A stretch of DNA of 11,043 bases from Candidatus Methanoperedentaceae archaeon (lineage in GTDB: Archaea; Halobacteriota; Methanosarcinia; Methanosarcinales; Methanoperedenaceae). The notes beneath the pieces were generated by a model. It worked only from the letters and a program-made list of their open reading frames with translations. It had not been told where the DNA came from and made no database searches. The stretch spans positions 1-11,043 of the forward strand of contig JACUTP010000047.1 in the NCBI GenBank assembly GCA_014859785.1, read 5' to 3'. Positions 5,714 through 11,043 of the stretch are shown in pieces (position 1 is the first letter of the stretch; every line of letters starts with the position of its first letter). Position numbers and translations under genes: made by a program.

Positions 5714-7919
5714 CCAGTTTTCTCTGTTAAAGTTCGGGAATTATGTAAAAAAGCATGAAAAATACCTCGAAATGAGGAAAAAGCTTAGAACCGCGCACAT
5801 ATTCAAGCCTTATGAAGAATATGTTTCAGAAGCAATTGTTATATCAATAATAATGGCAATTATTGGTTCAATATTGGGCGGTATAATAGGGTACATCATA
5901 TTCTCAACATTCCCTATTCCAACGCTTGTAGTTTATGACCAGCGTCTTGCAGATTTCCTGAGAATATTCTCCCCTTATAAGATATATACTACAATTGCAA
6001 TAGCAGGCAGCTTTTTTTTAATACTGATTGGCGTTTTGACTTATTCTGTATTGATGATATACCCGTCTTTCCAGGCAAGTATCAGGAAAGTCAATATCGA
6101 CACTCAACTACCCCATGCTGTAATGTATATGTATGCTTTGAGCAGAGGAGAGACTAATATAGTCGAGATTATACGTTCTGTTGCTGATTTGCCGAACGTA
6201 TATGGGGAGATCTCAAAAGAGTTCTCCATGATACTGCGTGATATGGAGTTCCTGGGGATAGATTTCATGAGTGCACTCCGGAATGTTCAGGCTGATACGC
6301 CGTCCCGGGATCTTAACGAGTTCCTTGGGAATCTTATAACCCTCATAGATAACGGCGGGGATATCACGGATTTCTTCTCAATGCAGATAGAAAGTTATAG
6401 GGTAAAAACTAAAAGAGATCATACACTTTTTCTTGATATGCTGGGCATGATAGCAGAAGGTTATGTCACAGGTTTTGTGGCAGGTCCGCTATTTTTAATT
6501 ATAGTAGCAGTAACTCTTGGCTCCATGCAAGGTTCGATGACATGGCTGCTTCTGGGAATGACGTTCGTTGTCCTGCCATTTGGCTCTATCGGGTTCATTT
6601 TCCTCATAGACCTCATGCTCCCAAAGGATGAGCAGGTGATAGGGAGCCTGAATTTGCGAAAGGTTAAGGAGTTCGCAGGGATTAGAACAAGTGAAAAAAA
6701 GTATTTATTTAGCTGGGATGAAATACCAGGAAATGATAGTAAAAAGCTAATTGAATTTCTAAAAAATGATTTTGATATTGAGTGGATAAATAAAGCTGTA
6801 ATTGAAAAAATTGATGATAATATCATTAAAGCATCTTATAAAACATCTTCCGGAGAAAATTATCTTTTACTTAGAATCAATGATGAAAAAAACAGTGTGG
6901 AATTAGAAATAGATGGTGTTAGAACTGATGAATTCATAGTTTTGTTGGAAAATGGTAAGTTAAGCATTTATGAAATGATAGCCAGAGCTGAAAAACCTCT
7001 TTTTGAAGAATATAAAAGATCAAAAAAATTACTACGAATCAAGAATATACTTAAAGATCCCCTGAAATCTTTTTTTGAAGAACCTGATCTTAGCTTAATT
7101 GTTACCATCCCTATCGCTGTCACAGTACTTCTATTCGTAATTTTCTTTAATACAGGGGTGCTTTTCGAAGGATATGTTGAAGCGTCAAATTTTCTTACAA
7201 ATTATATCCTGCTCAGTATATTCATAGTGCTTGTACCCTATATAATATTCTTTGAGACTCGCTCTCGAAAATTGTGGAAGATAGAGAATTCAATACCTCA
7301 GTTCCTGCAACACCTGTCGCTAATAAATGAGACCGGGATTTCTCTTGCGGAATCGCTTCGTATCATGTTAAGGACTGAGAGAGGACCTCTTAGAAAATAT
7401 GTTGAAAAAATGTACACGGATATCACCTGGGGGTCAAGCACAGTCCATGCATTCGTATTATTTGCCAATGATGTAAGGATGAATATGATTTCCAGGGTTG
7501 TGGCGCTTATCACCAAGGCAAGTGAATCAAGCGGTGATATCAGACAGGTCCTTGATATTGCTGCTACAGATACTAATATGAACCTGCAGTTAAAGAAAGA
7601 TAAGTCGGTCAATATGCTTATCTATCTTATCATCATTTATATGGCATTCTTAGTATTCCTGTATGTAGTTTATTCACTTACGGCGACTTTTCTGCCCCCG
7701 ATGGCGAAAGGTGCAGCGGCAGGAGGGGGAGCGTTCATCAAGAACTTTAACCTTGATTTTTATAAGGTATATTTCTATCATACAGCCCTGATCCAGGCAT
7801 TCTTCTCAGGCGTGGTAGCAGGCGTCATGGGTGAAGGCAATTTCCGCTCTGGCTTCAAGCATTCCCTTATATTAATATTGATATCATTTTTATTATTCAA
7901 ATTTATGGTGCAGGTATGA
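5703..7919 (+). CDS. Type II secretion F-domain membrane platform protein (TadC/FlaJ-like, two T2SF domains), 738 aa
   Basis: This is the inner-membrane platform that anchors the filament base and contacts the ATPase. Predicted helices lie near residues 43-68, 95-120, 246-272, 281-305, 464-483, 500-518, 637-660, 690-710 and 720-737. The first T2SF domain spans about 135-265 (LPHAVMYMYALSRGETNIVE onwards). The second spans about 530-660 (IPQFLQHLSLINETGISLAE onwards). This tandem arrangement is typical of archaeal TadC-like proteins. The cytoplasmic linker holds an AT-rich extra module (337-423), entered separately. After the seventh helix comes a small-residue loop, AKGAAAGGGA. The start overlaps the ATPase end by 11 bases and the stop overlaps the first pilin gene as ATGA. 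Role assignment is firm by domain pattern and by pairing with the ATPase; the substrates are inferred to be the downstream pilins. Confidence 0.93.
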   Translation: MNFSQFSLLKFGNYVKKHEKYLEMRKKLRTAHIFKPYEEYVSEAIVISIIMAIIGSILGGIIGYIIFSTFPIPTLVVYDQRLADFLRIFSPYKIYTTIAIAGSFFLILIGVLTYSVLMIYPSFQASIRKVNIDTQLPHAVMYMYALSRGETNIVEIIRSVADLPNVYGEISKEFSMILRDMEFLGIDFMSALRNVQADTPSRDLNEFLGNLITLIDNGGDITDFFSMQIESYRVKTKRDHTLFLDMLGMIAEGYVTGFVAGPLFLIIVAVTLGSMQGSMTWLLLGMTFVVLPFGSIGFIFLIDLMLPKDEQVIGSLNLRKVKEFAGIRTSEKKYLFSWDEIPGNDSKKLIEFLKNDFDIEWINKAVIEKIDDNIIKASYKTSSGENYLLLRINDEKNSVELEIDGVRTDEFIVLLENGKLSIYEMIARAEKPLFEEYKRSKKLLRIKNILKDPLKSFFEEPDLSLIVTIPIAVTVLLFVIFFNTGVLFEGYVEASNFLTNYILLSIFIVLVPYIIFFETRSRKLWKIENSIPQFLQHLSLINETGISLAESLRIMLRTERGPLRKYVEKMYTDITWGSSTVHAFVLFANDVRMNMISRVVALITKASESSGDIRQVLDIAATDTNMNLQLKKDKSVNMLIYLIIIYMAFLVFLYVVYSLTATFLPPMAKGAAAGGGAFIKNFNLDFYKVYFYHTALIQAFFSGVVAGVMGEGNFRSGFKHSLILILISFLLFKFMVQV
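6711..6971 (+). other. AT-rich inserted domain module in the platform protein linker
   Basis: Residues 337-423 of the platform protein run from SWDEIPGNDSKKLIEFLK to ENGKLSIY. A short helix (LIEFLKNDF) is followed by a strand-rich part (IEWINKAVIEKIDDN, then YLLLRINDEKNSVELEIDG, then RTDEFIVLLENGKL). I count 69 G or C in 261 bases (26%), against 45% in 6601-6700 and 44% in 7251-7350. AT-richness continues to about 7080. From memory, similar modules with the pattern IPGND...LIEFL...IDW...AKIEK...LNDEK...DGRTDEF...ENGKLNIY recur in otherwise unrelated proteins of methanogen-related archaea. I could not check this here. The module is in frame, and the flanking T2SF domains look intact. Confidence 0.55.
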
Positions 7920-8809
7920 TAAGATCGGAAAAAGCAGTATCCGAAGTTATAGGTATGGTAATGATATTATTCATTATGATGATAGTCATTGGAGCTATCC
8001 TTCTCGTGGGAGTACCGATGATAGAATCCGGAAAGGAAAGAGCAAGAATGGATGTTGCTGCAAATTCGTTCTTATCGCTCCAGAATGATATAGAGGAGGT
8101 GGTGAGGGGACCGATATGGGTGACAGACCCGATGGATGTGACAGACGTGAACAGGCTCGGACCATCGAGGGAGACCGGGTTCCAATTAATGGGAGGTACA
8201 CTCAGTGTGCTGCCGAAAGCAAACACATACATGATTTTGGATGTAACGTTTACATCAAGTATTCAGAATTATATTATAGGTGCCGGAGAAATTACTTTCG
8301 AAGCAAACGGGGAGGAAATCGGATACGAGAATGGAGCTTTGATACGAAAGTATGAAGGGGGAGAGCCACTCATGTTCTCAAATCCCCTGATATCCATATA
8401 CAACACTCTGGATAATCAGGCAAATCCCTCAGATTCAAATATAACAATTTCAATCCATGCTATCAATTTAAGCGGGAACCTTTCTTCTGTCGGGGGGGAT
8501 GGAAAGGCAAGGATAGAGACAAGACCGGAGAATTATAAACAGATTATTCCGCCTGATATCATTCCAGGCGTGACCCAGCTTAATATATCGATATACAGTG
8601 CGCGAGATAATATTAATGCGTGGGAATCTTTCTTTAACACCAAACTGGAAACGGCGGGCCTAGATCAAAACTGCTTATTAAAGACAGGTTACTGTATTGA
8701 TAAAACCAGTACATCAAATTTAGTGGTAAGGATATATGGAAATAATAATACAAGACCGGACATTTTCCTCTCCGTTTATGAGTCAACGCTTAATGTCATG
8801 GTACGGTAG
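7916..8809 (+). CDS. Archaeal type IV pilin-like protein, 297 aa
   Basis: This is the first of five pilin-like proteins and probably a filament subunit. The N-terminus MIRSEKAVSEVIGMVMILF is a classical archaeal pilin signal: a short basic stretch, a likely prepilin peptidase site near K6-A7, then a hydrophobic helix to about residue 34 that would form the filament core. The soluble part is strand-rich. It includes a GGTLSV segment near 93-98 seen in long archaeal pilin-like proteins, NxS/T sequons (for example NITIS, NLSGN, NISIY), and a Cys pair C253/C260 (CLLKTGYC) that could form a disulfide outside the cell. At 297 residues it is long for a major pilin, so it may be a minor or specialised subunit. 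It overlaps the platform gene by ATGA at 7916-7919 and ends 10 bases before the next gene. Confidence 0.88.
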   Translation: MIRSEKAVSEVIGMVMILFIMMIVIGAILLVGVPMIESGKERARMDVAANSFLSLQNDIEEVVRGPIWVTDPMDVTDVNRLGPSRETGFQLMGGTLSVLPKANTYMILDVTFTSSIQNYIIGAGEITFEANGEEIGYENGALIRKYEGGEPLMFSNPLISIYNTLDNQANPSDSNITISIHAINLSGNLSSVGGDGKARIETRPENYKQIIPPDIIPGVTQLNISIYSARDNINAWESFFNTKLETAGLDQNCLLKTGYCIDKTSTSNLVVRIYGNNNTRPDIFLSVYESTLNVMVR

Positions 8810-8819
8810 GTGTGCATCA

Positions 8820-9305
8820 ATGCTGCGTTCACTAATTAAAAACGAAAACGCTGTGAGTATACAAATAGGCTATGTCCTGAACCTTCTGGTGTTAATCATA
8901 TTTACCGGAGGCATCATAACTGCTTTTTACTTATATGCCGATTCCTCCTCTCAACAGGCAGCGAGAGCCGGTTTCACAGATACTGGAAGCGAGATTGCTC
9001 GCGATATCACGAATATGTACCTGATATCCGCAAACTCAAAAGATAATGTGAGTATCAATGTGACACGCAATATACCCCTTACTATTGGAGGGAAAGGTTA
9101 CAGCATCACATTGAATCCTGCCTCGCAAAACAGCCTTGCCTCAATTGATATTAAGGAGGGTGGTTTTTACGGATACACGGTCAGAACAACGTTAAATTCC
9201 ATTATTGATCCTGTGGATGCAGGTGGTGTTGTTTATAGCGGTTCAGGGGAATTAAATATCAGGTTGGAAAAGAACACCAGTGGGACAAGTTTATGGATAA
9301 ATTAG
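8820..9305 (+). CDS. Pilin-like one-helix surface protein, 161 aa
   Basis: The N-terminus MLRSLIKNENAVSIQIGYVL, followed by a hydrophobic stretch to about residue 40, has the pilin layout: basic lead, polar Asn-Glu-Asn, then AVSIQIG and one helix. The remainder is a strand-rich outside domain with Asn-linked glycosylation sequons (NVSIN, NVTR, NTSG) and no cysteine. The ATG at 8820 is preferred over an in-frame upstream ATG at 8736. It leaves the pilin signal at the N-terminus, has TAGGTG upstream at about eight bases, and avoids a 74-base overlap with the previous gene. The gene starts 10 bases after the preceding stop and overlaps the next gene by 13 bases. It is probably a minor pilin or pseudopilin of the same machine. 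The processing site is inferred from sequence. Confidence 0.85.
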   Translation: MLRSLIKNENAVSIQIGYVLNLLVLIIFTGGIITAFYLYADSSSQQAARAGFTDTGSEIARDITNMYLISANSKDNVSINVTRNIPLTIGGKGYSITLNPASQNSLASIDIKEGGFYGYTVRTTLNSIIDPVDAGGVVYSGSGELNIRLEKNTSGTSLWIN

Positions 9306-9958
9306 ATGATAGTGCAATTGCCGCAGGCATAGATCTGATGATTGCACTTGTACTTATGATTGCGGCTGTGACGATGGCAATTTTGATCATGCCCTCAATG
9401 TCCCATGAGGACAAAAGCTGGCGCATCAACCAGTATATGGCTGCAACGAGAGCGAGTGATAACCTGGTGCAGGATGAAGGTCAGGAAGGATGGGTCGATA
9501 ACTGGAAAAATCAAAACTACCAGAATGTCACAAAGATTGGATTCGTTTATGCAGGTCAACCTAAGGTTTTAAATGAGACAAAGATCGATGCGATGATGAT
9601 GAAACACGTTGATAATATAACTGAAGTGCCCTGGTGGGAATTCCCGAATTTTACATCGGACCATCTAGAAAATGAGAAAAAATATGCTGCAAGGGCGCTT
9701 GGTCTTGAAGAATACGATAAAGAATACAATTTTTATATGCGGTTATATCCAGTAGGATTGGGTGAATCCGGGTTTAACTATTCACGTGTTGAGATAAATC
9801 TGTCAAAGCAAAGCAAAGTACCCATGAATGAGAACACAGCATCTATGGTAGACAGGTATGTTTATATAAATTCTTCTGATGCTTCATGTAAGGGAGGATA
9901 TATCTGTTATGATAATAAAACTGTTCATTACCGACTGAACCTGTGGGTGTGGTGGTAA
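9293..9958 (+). CDS. Pilin-like one-helix surface protein, 221 aa
   Basis: A short acidic lead (MDKLDDSAIAAGIDL) precedes one hydrophobic helix at about 14-34 (LMIALVLMIAAVTMAILIM). The rest is soluble and presumably faces outward. It is rich in Trp, Tyr and Asn, with sequons such as NVTK, NETK, NFTS, NYSR and NLSK. The segment at about 50-70 (AATRASDNLVQDEGQEGWV) resembles the helix that follows the membrane anchor in archaeal pseudopilins. A Cys pair C199/C205 near the C-terminus (CKGGYIC) may form a disulfide. GGGA near 9282 gives a ribosome binding site seven bases before the ATG. The gene overlaps its predecessor by 13 bases and is followed one base later by the next start. It lacks the usual basic residues just before the helix, so whether prepilin peptidase cleaves it is uncertain. 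Confidence 0.82.
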   Translation: MDKLDDSAIAAGIDLMIALVLMIAAVTMAILIMPSMSHEDKSWRINQYMAATRASDNLVQDEGQEGWVDNWKNQNYQNVTKIGFVYAGQPKVLNETKIDAMMMKHVDNITEVPWWEFPNFTSDHLENEKKYAARALGLEEYDKEYNFYMRLYPVGLGESGFNYSRVEINLSKQSKVPMNENTASMVDRYVYINSSDASCKGGYICYDNKTVHYRLNLWVWW

Positions 9959-9959
9959 C

Positions 9960-10319
9960 ATGAGACGATTTAAAAATGATGATAGCGGACAGTTGATATT
10001 AATAGCATGTGTGTCTGTTACGGCTGCTCTTTTGCTGATTGCAGCATATGAATATTCGACTCTCGGTACAGGTGAGAATTCCATCAATCGTGAAAATTTG
10101 AACTCATACTATTTCTATGACAGCATTAGAGAGAGATACTCCCGGATTTACAATGACCCTGATTACAATGTTCCTTCATTCGAAAATGATTTGAAAAATT
10201 TTACCATTTTACATGGGTTTAGCGTGGACTTCGTGTGTAAAGACAACAATCGTACAATTATATTTATAGATAAGGATATAAAAATAGAAGAAGAATTGGA
10301 AGGGGGGCAATGTCCTTAA
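9960..10319 (+). CDS. Small pilin-like protein, 119 aa
   Basis: The basic, polar lead MRRFKNDDSGQLILIACVSV runs into a hydrophobic helix ending near residue 30. A Gly followed by Gln-Leu at the start of the helix is common in archaeal pseudopilins, with the likely cleavage near S9-G10 or just after. The outside part is short and charged: a helix at about 45-65 rich in Tyr and Arg, then strands and an acidic tail. C93 and C118 could form a disulfide; C17 lies within the helix. It starts one base after the preceding stop and overlaps the next gene by 10 bases. Its small size and position among larger pilin-like genes suggest a minor pilin. The function is inferred from the operon and the N-terminus. 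Confidence 0.8.
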   Translation: MRRFKNDDSGQLILIACVSVTAALLLIAAYEYSTLGTGENSINRENLNSYYFYDSIRERYSRIYNDPDYNVPSFENDLKNFTILHGFSVDFVCKDNNRTIIFIDKDIKIEEELEGGQCP

Positions 10320-11043
10320 AAAGAATGACGGATAACGAATCAGGTATTACATATACCCTGGAGGCTATTATCGGGGTGCTGCTAATAATCGGAACAATAG
10401 TGTACCTGACAGGCAACATACCATATACCGCACAGAAGACGGGAGAACATTCCAAGGTGCAGTTGATGAACATAGGCAGGGACAACCTTGACCTTACTTT
10501 TATAACACCCATACAAGAGACATGCCCGGGCTGCATGGACATTCAAGTGCCCAGGCAGTATTTACTGCTAGCAGATAAGGAATTCGTAAAGCCTTATGAT
10601 ACCGTGAATTTCACAGTTACCTATGCGAATGGTGACCCGGTAAATAAAGGGCTTACACTTCAAAACACGACTCTGGGGACTGGTGACCCTTTTAAGAATA
10701 TGACAGAAATACTTAATACAGCTACCTGGTCATGGTCTGCTTCTCCTGAAAACTTAACCACGTTCAGTATCCGGGCAAATGACTTCGCCGGGGGAGTATC
10801 AAACATTGTAACAATCAAGGTGGGCTGGTATTTTCTCGATAGTAATACGGGTGGTATTTACAGCGATAATGACAATGTCACCGGCGTGGTTCGTTATCCG
10901 AATGGCACCGGCGCCCCTAATTTAAGTATATTTCTTTATGGCCCCCTCAAGGATAAGGGTCAGGGTATTTGTGAATCTGGTGGTATTGCGCCACAAGCTA
11001 TAACGGATGAAACAGGATATTTTTCATTCGGCTGGCCTGATGA
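10310..11043 (+). CDS. Pilin-like protein with beta-sandwich domains, 3'-truncated by window end
   Basis: The frame is open from the ATG at 10310 to the window edge (244 codons and two bases, no stop). A strong AGGGGGG lies just before the start. The N-terminus MSLKRMTDNESGITYTLEA with a hydrophobic helix at about 17-35 (AIIGVLLIIGTIVYLTG) has the pseudopilin layout. A TCPGC pair (C72/C75) follows. Residues 95-170 look like an Ig- or CARDB-like strand domain (DTVNFTVTYANGDPVNKG onwards). From about 188 a second fold resembles the carboxypeptidase regulatory-like type, with VTGVVRYPNGTGAPNLSIFL and then ITDETGYFSF. Such domains are common in archaeal surface adhesins. It is probably a large minor pilin or filament-tip adhesin; full length is unknown. 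The start overlaps the previous gene by 10 bases. Confidence 0.85.
   Translation, partial: MSLKRMTDNESGITYTLEAIIGVLLIIGTIVYLTGNIPYTAQKTGEHSKVQLMNIGRDNLDLTFITPIQETCPGCMDIQVPRQYLLLADKEFVKPYDTVNFTVTYANGDPVNKGLTLQNTTLGTGDPFKNMTEILNTATWSWSASPENLTTFSIRANDFAGGVSNIVTIKVGWYFLDSNTGGIYSDNDNVTGVVRYPNGTGAPNLSIFLYGPLKDKGQGICESGGIAPQAITDETGYFSFGWPD

Noticed and set aside
6461..6826. A 121-codon antisense open frame inside the platform gene
   Set aside because: It is Ser-, Ile- and Pro-rich, lacks a ribosome binding site and mirrors a clearly coding sense strand. Similar antisense frames at 2223-2637, 2662-3528, 4780-5445, 7903-8232 and 10264-10542 were rejected for the same reason.
8736..8819. A 28-residue N-terminal extension of the 161-aa pilin-like protein
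   Set aside because: It would overlap the preceding gene by 74 bases and bury the pilin signal inside the protein. The ATG at 8820 places the signal at the N-terminus.

Overview
The window looks like a piece of an archaeal chromosome of about 40% GC (judged by eye). Archaeal traits are the FlaI/GspE-like ATPase with a double-domain TadC/FlaJ-like membrane protein, pilins with the archaeal 'AVSEVIG' N-terminus, TATA-like boxes, and GGAG-type ribosome binding sites in tightly overlapping operons. HypA, a cysteine-rich U32 protein and the overall style suggest a methanogen-related euryarchaeon (Methanosarcinales or a Methanoperedens-like ANME). That placement is inference, because no rRNA or marker gene is present.

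Layout. (1) Positions 160-603 (+): a lone, AT-rich hypothetical gene with its own TATA-like box and ribosome binding site. (2) Positions 3509-630 (-): a four-gene operon read leftwards. It encodes an unrecognised 336-aa protein with 12 cysteines, the nickel chaperone HypA, a U32-family protein with conserved internal cysteines and a C-terminal four-cysteine motif, and a 127-aa protein with CxC and CxxC pairs that overlaps the U32 gene by ATGA. A perfect 16-bp palindrome lies 12 bases before the first start codon and is a good operator candidate. (3) Positions 3510-4078: a divergent intergenic region of 569 bases. It holds that palindrome, a GGCTGTCCCAAAA sequence resembling an insertion-sequence end, a frameshifted coding remnant, and a very AT-rich promoter region. 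(4) Positions 4079 to beyond 11043 (+): a seven-gene, mostly overlapping operon for a type IV pilus-like (Tad/archaellum-related) surface machine. It comprises the assembly ATPase, a membrane platform with two T2SF domains, and five successive one-helix pilin-like proteins of different size. The fifth runs off the window and carries beta-sandwich domains behind its pilin-like N-terminus.

How the genes fit together. The ATPase would drive assembly through the platform protein, and the five pilin-like proteins would be the major and minor subunits, perhaps with an adhesin-like tip. No prepilin peptidase is visible, so it must be encoded elsewhere. The leftward operon looks like a metal or Fe-S maturation and modification unit, because all four products carry conserved-looking cysteine motifs.

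The most unusual feature is an AT-rich module of about 87 residues (26% GC against about 45% in flanking gene sequence). It sits in the cytoplasmic linker between the two T2SF domains of the platform protein and looks like a domain inserted in frame.
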